NCBI GenBank assembly: GCA_024811115.1
Contig: JAKOGH010000638.1
Span: forward strand, 1-27,278
Reading direction: 5' to 3'
Length of the DNA stretch: 27,278 nt
Origin: Terana coerulea
Taxonomy: Eukaryota > Basidiomycota > Agaricomycetes > Polyporales > Phanerochaetaceae
The notes under the pieces: generated by a model
The model's database searches: none
What the model saw: the letters and a program-made list of their open reading frames with translations, nothing else
What the model was told of the DNA's origin: nothing
In this document: positions 9,334 through 20,437 of the stretch, in pieces
Numbering within the stretch: the stretch's first letter is position 1
Layout: each line of letters starts with the position of its first letter
Translations under genes and position numbers: made by a program

Positions 9334-10605
9334 ATGTGTAGAGCATACTTCGACAACGTCGACGGCGACTTGCACCCTTGCCGTCCCGACGACGACCTCT
9401 TCCCTCATTCTCGAGGCTGGCCCGCTGGTAAACCCTTTGCCTGTACTCTTTGCAGTCTTACTAGCCGGCTCATATCCCATCCCGTGTCGTTCAGTCAAGA
9501 CTTGCCCAAGGTAAGTACTGGTCGATAAATTGTGTGCGTGAAGCTTACCACCTGCGTGTTTCAAGAGTGCGGATAATGCGCTGAAAAGGAAGCACACACA
9601 CCTCGATCACAGCGGGTAAGTATCTTACCCTATAGCGTACGCTGTACTGGTGCTGACTAGTGTTTACCAGCTCTGAAGGCAGTCAGACAACGCTGCACCC
9701 CGGCATCGTCATTTCTCTCATACTGGGAGATAGCGCCGTTCAATGCGAAGCGCGCACTGGAAATCAAGGCATGCACCTACCACGCTTTCTGTCCCGATCA
9801 CTGACTCATCTTTGGCATCAGTTTTAGGTGGGACGAGACCCAAACGAGGACGATTCGGGCGCACACGACAATACCCCAGCATCGTCAGTTCTCTGGTACT
9901 GCCGGAGACTGTCCCGGCGGCCGTCACGAACGACACCACAATTATTTATCGTATTGCTGACCTGCTGCGCCTCCCTCGCTCTCGAAGCCATTTGCATAGT
10001 AAGTGTCTCGTTTGCATTCGTTTGCCGCCGCCGTTCTAACGATGTCATTGAACACAGCACTCGTCATGCTGTTATTCGGCGAAGGATGTCATTGTGCGGC
10101 GCGATCAGGCGGCGCTCTGCCATACCCCTGCCGGTTGTACGGCAAGACGGCGCAGCCACGGCCCTCGATTGCCGGGTGTGCGTCGAGTTGTTAGCACCAC
10201 ACTAGCGGTATACTGTCGCTAACCACAGCATTTGAGATGAGGAGATGATGCTGTACTTCAGCATCGTCAATTCTCTCATACTGCGAGAGATGCAGTCTCG
10301 GCATGAAGTGCGCGCTGAAGGTATGTACTCACTTCATTCTGCCATTCAGTCCACTGACCCGTCTCTGGCATTCATCGTAGTTGCCGCGAAAGCCGACTGG
10401 GAGACATGGAAGACGTGGACGACGATAGCCAAGCATCGTCAAACAGTCATTAATATGAAGGTACGCCGCCGCCGCGAGACGCTATACTAGAACTGGAACT
10501 AATCACTATGCTAATCTAGAGGCATTACTGAATGCTTGTCAGCATCGTCAGTTCTCTCGCGGCGCGAGAGATAGTTTAGTGTATCGTTGGTCTATTGGAT
10601 GGTAA
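9334..10605 (+). CDS. Predicted eight-exon gene of unknown function, partly C2H2-like (unit 1)
   Basis: Exons: 9334-9510, 9566-9615, 9671-9768, 9828-9998, 10058-10175, 10262-10320, 10381-10460 and 10543-10605. Junction phases agree throughout and give 271 residues with stop TAA at 10603. Introns 1, 2, 4 and 6 are strong; intron 4 has a TTCTAAC branch. Exon 3 ends in a GC donor (GCATGC) where unit 2 has GTATGC. Exon 1 contains KPFACTLC and exon 2 contains LKRKHTHLDHSG. Together these recall a C2H2 zinc finger, but with about 28 residues between the cysteine and histidine pairs instead of 12. In exons 1-2 the differences from unit 2 are mainly synonymous (about 7 of 10); later exons change freely. 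Exons 3, 4 and 6 share the peptide pattern (S/G)IVxSLxL, suggesting exon duplication. Exon 5 could also end at TAG 10192-10194. I do not recognise a family. Confidence 0.42.
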
Positions 10606-11569
10606 GTCCGCCAGTACTCGTCTATGGTCACTAGTGCACTCATCGCGCCGCTAAAGTTTGGGTCACCCAGATACAGTTTTTGACTACCGACCACCACTCT
10701 GCCGCGCTCGTGCCGATTACGCGGCATCGTCCGATTGCGCAGCAGACGGTACCGCCGGACTCTCCGCGGACGAGTGTGCGCTTGCGCTTGGCTCGTACTT
10801 GTCGGTGTGGTCTCGTTCATCAGCGTCATGGGTTATTACAGGTCCGATCCGTCCACAATGTTGCCCAATGACTGCGCTGACCTCGTATGCCCAGATATCT
10901 CATCCTGCTCGTGATTTAATATGAAGACACGTCGTGATGACGGTGCCGAGCGCACCCCGCCGGTCAGGCTCGTGCTATTGTGGTCGGCACCCCAGCCACG
11001 TGTTCTGACTCAAGCCCACTCACGCCGGTGCGCTCTCTCGCCTCTGATCTGACGGTTCGAGGAGATGCTGACCTTAACCCCAGGCATGCCAGTTCCCTCA
11101 ACGCGACAAGTCTTGGCGGTGGCGGTCAATACTATCGGCTTATCGTCTCGTCCAGTACCCTTGACGAACATGTGTATTAGTAAGTGAGTATATTGGATAA
11201 GACCACGTTGGTACACTAACATGCTTGTAGATTTCTACCTATCAGCCGTTGACGACGAGTCTGAGTCGTCGATTGAGGCGGCGGGACTGCTTCACGCACG
11301 GTTCGTGAAGCAACTCTTCGGCGCCGCTGCCGTCGCCTCCCGTACTTCAAACGCGACATCTATCCTACCCCGGCGAGGCTATCGGCTGGCCTGAAACATC
11401 ATGATACCTTCAGCGCCATCACATATGCTTTTGTTCTCTCTAGAAAATGGGTAACCCTAACATAGGTCTTCGGCTGTATTGACGCAGGATAAAGTTCCTG
11501 CCGTTCATCCCAGGACATTGATGAGAGTAATAATGTGTCTACCACTGGTAAGTAGATGTATTGACGTGC
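10606..11569. other. Intron-rich, gene-like region without a stable frame (unit 1)
   Basis: Many splice-like signals occur (for example ACACTAACATGCTTGTAG near 11213-11230), but no frame is open in both units. The unit 2 equivalent has a longer open frame, 22039-22320, which could join 22355-22527 through a GTAAGC...TAG intron. The same reading in unit 1 meets a stop. This is probably the decayed 3' part of a gene. Confidence 0.35.
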
Positions 11570-12430
11570 GTAAACGAGGTCATGCTGACCGCATGAATCC
11601 TGATACTCAGCGACGCTCCCCTCAGACATATCTACATACCTGGGGTAAGTCTTTGCGCGTTCATACTATATCAGTTACTAACCTATGCTACTGGTAGCCT
11701 TTGACCACCACTCCTCGCAATGTACATGGACGTGTGTATTAACTTCTATAGGTCCATACAGTAGTATTTGAGTAGACTACTATGGAGTAGTACTGGTAGT
11801 ACTATTAGTGTCGAGTAGCACGCACAGACGTAGGAGAGCCATACTGACCTTACTCTATGGATCCATTAGTATGCGCAGTGTAATCGCCGTACTGGTAATA
11901 AACTCGGAAAACAAAAGTGGGTAAGTACCACTGTTAATTATCAGGAAACAAAGTTATACTAACCACATTAATCCTGGTGCTTAGCGACGCTCCCCTCAGA
12001 CATATCTACATACCTGGAGTAAGTCTTCATGTGTTCATACTATCAGTTACTAACCTATGCTACTGGTAGCCTTCGACCACCACTCCCTCGCAATGTACTC
12101 GGACATGTGTATTAGCTTCTATATTAGGTACATACAGTAGTATGATTCGGGTAGACTACTACGGAGTAGTAGTACAGTCGATAAGCTCATAATGAATAAA
12201 ATGTAAATATTTCTACAACTCTTGAGTCTCGGTGCACAGTAATAAAATTAGATGATAAATTGCGACCAATCAATGCGCTCACGCCCCACTACTTGCCCTG
12301 ACACCAAGTCGAGGACTGCAGCGGTCGGAAACAAGCCGAGCGCTAAGCGCCCTATTCATTATGAGCTTATCGACTGTACTGGTATAGTACTATCAGTGTC
12401 GAGTAGTACGCGTGGACGTAGGCGAGCGCC
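11570..12430. repeat. Nested tandem duplication, 377 bp period, each copy with a TACTAAC intron (unit 1)
   Basis: Copy A is about 11570-11838. Copy B is about 11947-12430 and is interrupted by a MITE at 12175. Each copy has an exon-like CGACGCTCCCC segment, then a GTAAGTCTT intron with a perfect TACTAAC branch (intron A 11645-11697, branch 11676-11682; intron B 12019-12069, branch 12048-12054), then a GCCTTYGACCACCACTCC segment rich in AGTAGTAC palindromes. Both copies recur in unit 2. The coding frame is not conserved. Confidence 0.75.
12175..12376 (-). mobile_element. MITE copy B, same family, inverted
   Basis: A 202 bp element with perfect terminal repeats (CAGTCGATAAGC and its complement), flanked by TA at 12173-12174 and 12377-12378. 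The empty target is preserved near 23841-23842. Its interior is the reverse complement of the element at 8106-8308 with few differences, so the two insertions are recent. It landed beside an AGTAGTAG palindrome. Confidence 0.9.
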
Positions 12431-12876
12431 GACTGCGACAGAGACCGGTGTGCAATGTAAACTACAAGCAGCGAAGACCTTCGGGTCCAAGTGCATTGGT
12501 GTAATGTCCCCGACCTCCTAAGTACCAGCCAGACGCCTAGCGACAGCTTTGTGGCGTTGTGCGGAACCCTGACAGCGCAGATCAAATCTCGGGTTCGTCA
12601 TTCATCGGACAGTGCTCCGTGATGGCGAACTCTGTGCCACCCCGCCATGTCCAGATCCTCAGCGCTGCGTCTGCGCACTCGAGATTCTCAGAAACCAAAT
12701 AATCAATAATACGCGATCGCAGCGGAACGAAGCTGAGCTGAAGGGAAAACGACGACAATGCGCAATGGAACAACGTCGGCTCTGAACATCTCAACAATAT
12801 CTCAGTAGACCTGGTGCCACCCCTTTGCAAAACCCTACCATCCCCGCGCTCCTCACCGACGGTACGCAAAGACACC
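12431..12876. other. Unit 1/2 junction and downstream flank of P450 copy 2
   Basis: Unit 2 begins near 12511, at GACCTCCTA. The remainder matches 1122-1491 and 23981-24340. No gene is visible. Confidence 0.5.
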
Positions 12877-14849
12877 TCAGACCCGCCGCTTGATGCCGAC
12901 CGCGACGGAGATCGGCCGCCGGACGAACGCCTCGTGCACCTCGAGCTGGCCACGCCCACATCAGCACACCAGGCCGCACAGAAACACCAGCGGCACAGAC
13001 CTTCTGGTTCGGGTCCCCGAGCACGACGTCGTAGCGGTGGAAGACGGTCGCGACGGCGAGCACGAGCTCCATGTGCGCGAGGTTCCGGCCGATGCACGCC
13101 CTGCGCGCCCCACGTCAGTCCAGAAGCACGCACACCGTCAACAGCGCACGACGCACCTCGGGCCCGTCGAGAACGGCGCAAAGCAGCGCGTCATCTGCGC
13201 GCGGTCGCCGCGCGCCCACCGTCCGGGGTCATACGCCTCCACGTCCGCGCCCCACACCTCGGCCCGGCGGTGCAGCGCCCAGATCGGGCTGCTCACCTGC
13301 GCGCCCGCCGCGAACGCCGTGCCCGCGAGCGTGAGGCCGCCGTCGGGGACGGTGCGCGGGAGGCCGATGGCGACGGTCGAGTACAGGCGCAGGCCCTCGT
13401 TGACGCAGTCCGCGAGGAAGGGGAGGTGCTTGACGCGCTCCCACGGCGCGACGACGGCGCTGTGCGACGCGTCGGGCTCGACGGGCCCGAGCGCGGCGGC
13501 GAGCTCCGCCTGCAGCTGCGCCTGCACCGCCGGCGCGCGCGCGAGGAAGTACGTGATCGCGGTCAGCGAGCTGTGCGGGCCCACGGCGGTCAGCCACGCA
13601 GAAACGCAACGGGTGGGAGGGGGCGTACTTGGCGGTGGTGTCCGAGCCGGCGACCATGAGCGTGAGCGCCTCGCCGCTGAGCTCCTTCGGCTCGAGCTGC
13701 TGCCCGTGCTCGTCCTTCGCGTCGATGAGCTTGGAGAGGAAGTCGACGCGGGAGACGGCGGCGGCGAGCCGTGCGGCGACGGCCGCGACGGCCATGGTGC
13801 CGAGCACGACCTGCGAGCCCATGGCTTTCTTGATCGAGGGAGCTGGCGCGCCCACGGGCGGGCGTAGGCGGGCAGGCAGCCGAGCAGGAAGACGATGGTG
13901 GTGGTCTCGTTCACGATCTGCACGGCGGGCGCGGTGGCGTGCTCGGCCGCGTAGTCCTCCTTGCCGTAGGCCGCCATGGCCGCCTTCCCGTCGCGCACGA
14001 CCGGCGCGGCGTCCTCGCCCTCTCGAGCATGCCGAACGGGTTCCCGAACGCCAGGTCGCCTGTGTCAGCCCCATGAGCACGACAGTTCACCTCGATTGGA
14101 GATTGTTTTATGCGTACCGATGATGTCGAAGGTCAGGAAATTGTACCCTGGTAAATGTGAAGAGTGAGAGAGAGAAAGAGCAGATGGTCCTTATGGCCTA
14201 CAGTTCTGCGCGTTGAACCAGACGCGGCCCTGCGCCGCCCGCCACGCGCACGCGCCGACGACGCCGCCCCTGTCCCGCGCGCCCGGCGTCGCACAGGCCG
14301 TCCCAGCGCGCGAGCAGCAGGTGGATGTAGCGCCGGATGACGGGCTCGGCGTCCTGCAGGCTCTTGGCGGAGAACGCGTGGGCGATGTACTTGCGCTTGC
14401 GGGTGTGCTCGGCGCGCGAGCGCGTCGTGAACACGCTCGTCTCGTCGTCGTAGAGCACGAAGCCGCCGTACAGCTCGCCCTTGCGCGCACGCGACCCGTG
14501 GCCGTAGAGGGCGTGGAACGCGTCGGGGTCGTCGATCGAGACGTGGTCGTGGCCGACGCGCACGAAGGTCCCTGCACGGTGGTTCAGCGCTCATGGGTGT
14601 GCGAGGCGCATGGGGCCGGACTGACCGTGTTTCTTGTGCAAGTCGTGTATGGTGGGGCTGATCATGCCTCTGTAGCCGAGGGAGGCATACCAGAGCGTCG
14701 TGAACTTGGCGAGGAAGGGGCCGCGGTAGCGCGACAGACCATAGGGATCGACGACATAGGGGACGATGTACCAGAGCACGACGGCCACGACGGGGACGGC
14801 AGCCCACAGCTTGGGGTCGATGTCGATACAGGAATTGGGTGGCGGACAT
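12877..14849 (-). pseudogene. CYP53: Cytochrome P450, CYP53 family, copy 2, four frameshifts
   Basis: Same seven-exon structure as copy 1: 14849-14626, 14571-14202, 14147-14118, 14059-13629, 13570-13157, 13100-13001 and 12945-12877. The I-helix, ExxR and heme-loop motifs are all present, but the frame is broken four times. There is an extra base near 14824-14826 just after the start (exon 1), an extra base in a CCCGG run near 14282-14285 (exon 2), a missing C near 14020 (exon 4) and a missing base between 13840 and 13841 (exon 4, shared with copy 1). Exons 3, 5, 6 and 7 have the expected lengths. As annotated, it cannot make a full P450. Most lesions are in homopolymers, so consensus errors must be excluded. 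Confidence 0.88.
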
Positions 14850-15604
14850 GGTAGCACTGGGGGTGCCGCTCGACCCCATTCCCCGGTTTATAGGCCATGA
14901 GACTGACGCTGTGCCAGGAGCCATCGTAGCTTGGCCGAGAACCCGCCCTTCTCCCGTGACCATATGTGGTGTCCCGACGATGGAGAAGGGTGCGAGGCAT
15001 GGGAAGTGCAGGGGCAGCCGTCAGTGGGTGGGGGAGGACGGCGTGGTGGGCGTGGAGGAGCAGGCGCGGCGTCGATCGCGTCTTCGGGGTTGCGTGGGCG
15101 TCTGCCGTGGATCGGCTGGGCGTAGCTTCGCCCTGTGCTGCACAATCGGTTCGAACTAAAAAGCGTCGTTGGGTGTATTTGTAGGTAGCAATCGGCATCA
15201 AACTCTATTCTACGCAGATGCAGGAGCAGGGAGCAGGAGTGAAGGAGCAGGACGCTGCCCCGACGCGTTCAGTCCTCGCGCGTCCTCATTGGCTGGCGCC
15301 ATCCCATCACATCCCTCGCCCAGGCGCCCACTCTCTCTCATCCACCACCACCATCGACACTCGACGCGACTCCCAGCTCCAACTGGAGCATGGCGCAGCG
15401 GGTCAGTCAACACGTCCTGCGCTCGAGGAATGCATACTGACTGTCTGTGTTCCAGGTCGTATTCAGCCTCTCTTCAGCATCCAGCTCGGCGGACGCATAT
15501 CCGTCGTCTCACGGCGGACGGGGTGCCTCGGTGTAGCCTGCATGGATATTCTGGTAAGCAAAGTCACTGGTAACGCATAACTGGGTTACTGACTCTCTGC
15601 ATAG
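14850..15604. other. Upstream region of P450 copy 2
   Basis: Matches 3465-4224 closely, including CCAAT at 15288-15292. A short rearranged segment at about 15210-15255 is rich in GGAGCAGG. No gene was seen. Confidence 0.5.
14887..14892 (-). promoter_or_regulatory. TATA box of P450 copy 2
   Basis: TATAAA on the minus strand, about 40 bp upstream of the ATG at 14849, in the same context as copies 1 and 3. Confidence 0.55.
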
Positions 15605-16570
15605 CTCCACGCTCCGTTCAACAGCGCTGATGCCCTGGATCTTCCCAGCACACGGCCCCTGCTCGTCGGAACTCGACATAGGGTGTCAAAGCGTCACCGC
15701 CGCCCGCCACTGTCGTGCGAGTGCTTGCTCAGCTGACCACCGCCACGTCGCCTAGACCTCGGCACCACCTTCTCGACCTCGAGCACACTCGTCCGCGCCT
15801 CGGTCGCGGGATGCCGTTATATCGTGACATCGTCCAACAGCGACGCCAGGACGTGCAGTGCAACCCGAGGCCGCACACTCGCGATGACCGTGGACGCGAC
15901 CTTCTCGACGCCTGCGCCAATCACGTACAGACAGCCTTTCGACGACCGGATCGCGATCTGTCGTCGGCGCCCCGTCGGGTGCTCCCTTGGCCGCGAGACG
16001 ATGGAAGACCGCGAGACCTCGCCAGACGGCGTCCTCATAGCGCTTCTGACCCACTGTCGGCGGCGGCGGCGGGTGCATGTCGCCGTCGAGCTCCCGCGCA
16101 CCCCGTCACGAGGGTGCAGACACCTTCCCCTCGCCGCGCGGAACCCCGGTCACGGGAATGCGATATAGGGTGTCAACGCCATTCCGCACCCTCTGCACCC
16201 CGTTCGCAGCGCGGTCTCGCGGCTGCAGCGTGCCTTTCACCGCAGAGGTGGCGTCGAACAGTCGCCACATGAGGTGTCGAGCCCGTGTCGGCGGCGGCGT
16301 CGGCAGCTGGCACGGGGTGCGCACGACCCTTGACTTCCCGAGAGAGCGCATACACGTCTCCTCTCCGCCTCGTCAACACCCGGTCGCAGGAACGCGATAT
16401 ATGGTGTCAACGCCGTCCCCGACTATCAGCACCGCGTTCGCACGCGCCACTCGACGACGAGGATAGGCCTGCCGTCGCCGCGAAGCCCTGCACGCTCGCC
16501 GGACGCGCTTCCGTCGCGCCGTCCATGCTCGGCCTCCATGGCGAAGAGGCTGGGGACCGCGGTCACCGCA
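15605..16570. other. Unit-specific GC-rich tract (diverged from unit 1)
   Basis: Positional counterpart of 4225-5190 with largely different sequence. Good copies of the GCGATATA then GTGTCAACGCC motif are at 16154-16180 and 16389-16414, with weaker ones near 15670, 15807 and 15945. No supported gene. Confidence 0.5.
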
Positions 16571-18010
16571 CGTGCATACGTCGTCTCGGGGCCATCTGGG
16601 TGCCATGGGGACTTGCGGAGCGACGCGAGGCCCTGCGTCGACACGACGCAGGCGACGCGGGCTTCGTCCCAGTAGCGGATCGACAAAATCCCGGAACGGG
16701 ATGCGTCGTTTGGACTCGAAAATGGATCTTTCTAGGCGCCCACAAACTATCAGCACCGGAGCCTCGGAGACGCAGAAATCGGCGCACCTGGACCGTTTGT
16801 AACACAGCGCACGCTTGCGCCTCTACACACTCGCAAGCAGACGGCGACGACGGCGACGCGGTCGGACGTGTGCAGACCATCTCGAGGGCGCTGGCAGCGA
16901 GAGTGGGCGGGCCTGCGTCGGTGCGACGCAGGCGGCGAGAGCTTCATCCCAATAGCGGATCGACAAGCTCCCGGAACGGGAGGCGTCATTTGGACTCGAA
17001 AACAGATTTCCTAGGCGCCCACGAATTATCAGCACCAGAGCCTCGGAGACCCGGAAATCGGCGCACATGGACCGTTTGTAACACAGCGCACGCGCCGCGC
17101 TTGCGCCTCTACACACTCGCACGCAGACGGCGACGGCGGCGAAGCGGTCGGACGTGTGCAGACCATCTCGAGGGCGCTGGCAGCGAGAGTGGGGCGGGCC
17201 TGCGTCGCACCGACGCAGGCGGCGAGGGCTTCATCCCAGTAGCGGATCGACAAAATCCCGGAACGGGAGGTGTCATTTTGGCTCGACAGCGGATTTTCTA
17301 GGCGCCCGCGGAATGCCAGCACGGGAGCTTCGGGAACGTAGTCATCGGTGCACTTGAATCGCCTGCGACACTGCGCACACCACACTTGGCCCCGTAACGC
17401 GCCCCACGGTCGTCGCCTGCAGGCGAGCGCGTGCGGAGACTGTGCGTGATAGCCAATCTCCGCTCGGAGGGCCCGCGTCGACGCGGCGCAGGCGGCGAAG
17501 GCTCCCTACGGCCAGCGCGTCGCCAAACTCCCAGAACGAGAGGCGTCGTTCGAGGCCACAAGTGCATTTTCTAGGCACACACGCGCGGTCGGCATTTGGG
17601 CGTCGAAAACACGGCTGGAAAGCGTACCTGGACCGCATGCACCGTCGCCGCCGCGTCCTCTGCTTCCCGCGCCGCCCGTGCGCCTGCGCGATGTGCCTCT
17701 CGCTATGCGCGTGCGGCGCCCCCAACGGCTTTGTCCCAGTAGCGGATCGACAAAATCCCGGAACGGGATGCGTCGTTTTGACTCGAAAATGGATCTTCTA
17801 GGCGCCCACGAAATGTCAGCACGGGAGCCACGGAAACGCGGAACGTAGCGCACCTGAACCGTCCGCGATGTGGCGCGGACGTCGTCTGCCTGTCGCGCAT
17901 GGTCTCCGCACGCACCCGTACGTCGGCGACGGTGGGGGCATTGTCGATCACGTTCAACTCATCCCGGTGGCGGATCGACAAACTCCCCGAACGGGGTGCG
18001 TCGTTTTGGA
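16570..18010. repeat. Six degenerate ~280 bp tandem repeats with conserved hairpins (unit 2)
   Basis: Hairpin 2 positions are 16688-16702, 16968-16982, 17255-17269, 17528 (degenerate), 17755-17769 and 17983-17996. Hairpin 1 is intact at 16632-16652 (loop ACA), 16912-16932 (GTG) and 17199-17219 (CAC), and degenerate at 17472-17492. The copy expected before the sixth repeat was removed by a 75 bp deletion near 17962. Arms are conserved while loops differ from unit 1. Confidence 0.8.
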
Positions 18011-20323
18011 TCGAAAAGACTTCTCTAGGTGCCTGCGCAATGTCAGCATTCGAGCGTTGCGAACACATGCAGCGGGCGCACCTGGGCCATATGCGCCATC
18101 TCGTCCTCGCCCTCCGCTCCTCATGCGGCCCTGACAGCTTCGTCTCACGTACACCTTGCCCTCAGCGCGTTCCGCGGCCAGTGGTCATCGTACATGCGCG
18201 CGCCGCGGTTCTCTGGTGGCAGTATGACAGCACGGCAGTCGAGAGGTGAATGGCGGAAGATGTGGGTGCATGTGTCTTCACTGTGCTTTTCTGTAGTTGT
18301 GCGGAAAGTGAAAGGACGTGGGTTAGTCTATGGCATGGCGTGCATGTCTTGGATTCTTGTGTATATCCTAGATAACTGGCTGCCTCATAGGAGGGAATGG
18401 TTGACTGGTCAGTGGTGGAGGGAGTGAATGAAGGACCATGTCGGAGGACGAACAAGGACGTAAGCATGAGAGCTTCAACCCGGTTGTGATGAGTCACCAG
18501 AGGTGTAAAGGGTGATTGCCAGCCAGCCGTCTAGCCAAGTCTTGAAAATAGTTCTGATGGACTGTCATGTCAGCAACCGGAGCATGGGAATTGCTCGGGT
18601 TGCTGAGAATGCTTAGATGACTACTCCAATTTGGGGACATTTCCTTTTACACTCCTATTACTTATCCTCTTTCAATATGTCTATTAATGTGCTGGGCAGC
18701 TGTCAGTTATGTTTATCTTGGTAAAGAGTGTTTCTGTGCTTTGTACTGTGCTGTAAGGAATCACGAGAAATGCAAAATAAATCAAAATATAAGCATCCAG
18801 ACATGACATCAATCAAGTCTTGCCTGTCACACTAAGATGCACACAGCCTCAGTGTAGCCGAGGGCCGCTGATGGTGCCGTCTCCAAGGGTCCTTACTGGC
18901 GTGAGAGTTCAACTCTCAGCCAAATCAGAATGGAGATTACTTGAGATCCAAGCATTCTCCGTTCTGACTGCCCGAGGGTCAAACTCCCTCTGTGTCCAAT
19001 CCTTCCTTCCCTCTGGCATTGCACGCTGCTTCAGTATCTGTTATTACTATGCATTTGAACCAGCTTGTACAACAGGAATACACAGTATGCGAAAGGACTT
19101 GGAGAGACACTTTGCGGCCTCAGATGCCGGCATCATTGCTGAGCGCTGAGTTGTTGACAGCGCAACAGCGGGATATCGGATATTGCCCACGCGCTTGTCA
19201 ACCGGCACAATGCAAGACCGCCGTACTCTCTGCATGCCGAGCTTGCCAATCTATACACAGCATCCCGTCAGAGGCCTAGATGTAATCTTGGAGACTTGGA
19301 CTGAACTCGGAGGCATCCAGAGACCAGCACCGACTTGCAAAACAGGGTGTAGTCTGACATCTACAAAGTGCCCGGAATGAGTTATTATGCACTGCGTAAT
19401 CTTCAGCTGAGATACTGCTATCACGAACGCACGGACGCCTTGGGTGTAGTACCTCTTAAGAGTGCGCTGCACAAAGATCTCGCAAAAGTCTTTTTCCACC
19501 TCCTTACCTTTGCAGCAAATAAAGCAAGTCAAAGTCTGCGGATATTAATTCAAGTCGCCTCTCCGCGGCAGTGGCTGCAGGTCGGCGAACATCAAGCGAG
19601 TGGGCGAGGTGGAGGTGGCGAGAGAAAGGCAACGGCGTCTGAGAGCGACGCCACAACGATGCTTAGTCAGCTGCGCTGACGCTTTCGCGCCTCTCCTGGC
19701 TCTGCTCTTCCACTGACCTCCAGCCACTACCCTCTTTCGCAAAGGCCCATTGGCCACATAGACGCGCTCTATGAGTTGTCAGGTATGTGTCTAGCTTTGA
19801 TGCACTACACTTACGCTCATTTTCATAGATTTCGCAGATTTCACCGTTTTGTAGGGCAACGACGCCGTGCGCTGACTCCAATGAGCACCGACGGCGGAGG
19901 ACGGAGGACAACCGCAGAGCCCAGACCTAGGTACGTAACACAGCCCGTGAGATGTGGGAAGCTTTGCTCACTAGCGGGATTTTCTGGGACTAGGCCGTTG
20001 CGTGCGTTTCTCGTCGGCGTCGTCGCCCTGGGCCTCGCAACGCCAGCCAGTTCGTCGGGCAACTAAGCCTTCGGCGAGCGGCGACACGTCACCACACAGG
20101 CGCCAAGGTACATCAGCCGAGACACAGGCGACGATCAGAACGGACGAATGCAACGGAAACGCGAGCTCAGTCCGCGTATGCACGGACTGGGCACCCGCTT
20201 GTGCTCCGTTCGTGACGCGTCTGGCCTTGGGGGCCATGCCGTGACGTGAGAGCGGTCGCAAGGGCAGCAAGACGGGGTGACCCCGACAGCACGCCGGAAC
20301 CGTGTTCGGCGGGGTTTGACAGG
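18010..20323. other. AT-richer stretch and upstream DNA (unit 2)
   Basis: Counterpart of 6721-9219 without the MITE. The empty target is at 19419-19420. It holds the conserved hairpins at 18570-18606 and 18897-18922. No gene was supported. Confidence 0.45.
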
Positions 20324-20330
20324 TATAAGA
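20324..20330 (+). promoter_or_regulatory. TATA box of the multi-exon gene, unit 2
   Basis: TATAAGA lies 114 bp upstream of the ATG at 20438, with the CT-rich leader preserved. Confidence 0.6.
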
Positions 20331-20437
20331 AGGGGAGGAGGATTGCTCGGAGACAGCATCCTCTCCTTCCCTTCGCCTTCATCCCTCCCTCCCTTCTCAC
20401 TCTCTCCTCCACTCGAGACACCTGCACATCCTCGGGG

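Larger units (their letters stand above)
1122..12510. repeat. Array unit 1
   Basis: Complete unit: P450 copy 1, upstream region, diverged tract, hairpin repeats, AT-richer stretch, multi-exon gene and nested duplication. It alone carries the two MITEs. Its left edge bears the perfect 14 bp palindrome GCTAGGCGCCTAGC (1140-1153), which is altered at the corresponding places near 12530 and 24000. Confidence 0.85.

Noticed and set aside
9427..9463. Short intron inside exon 1 of the multi-exon gene (GTAAAC...TAG)
   Set aside because: It would be only 28-37 nt, and removing 37 nt breaks the phase with exon 2. The differences between units here are mostly third-position changes, so it reads as coding.
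12814..13867. Long plus-strand open frames across the P450 genes (also at 1337-2483 and 24117-25121)
   Set aside because: They run antisense to P450 exons in GC-rich DNA, cross all the P450 introns and have Arg/Pro/Ala-rich composition. They are mirror frames of the real gene.
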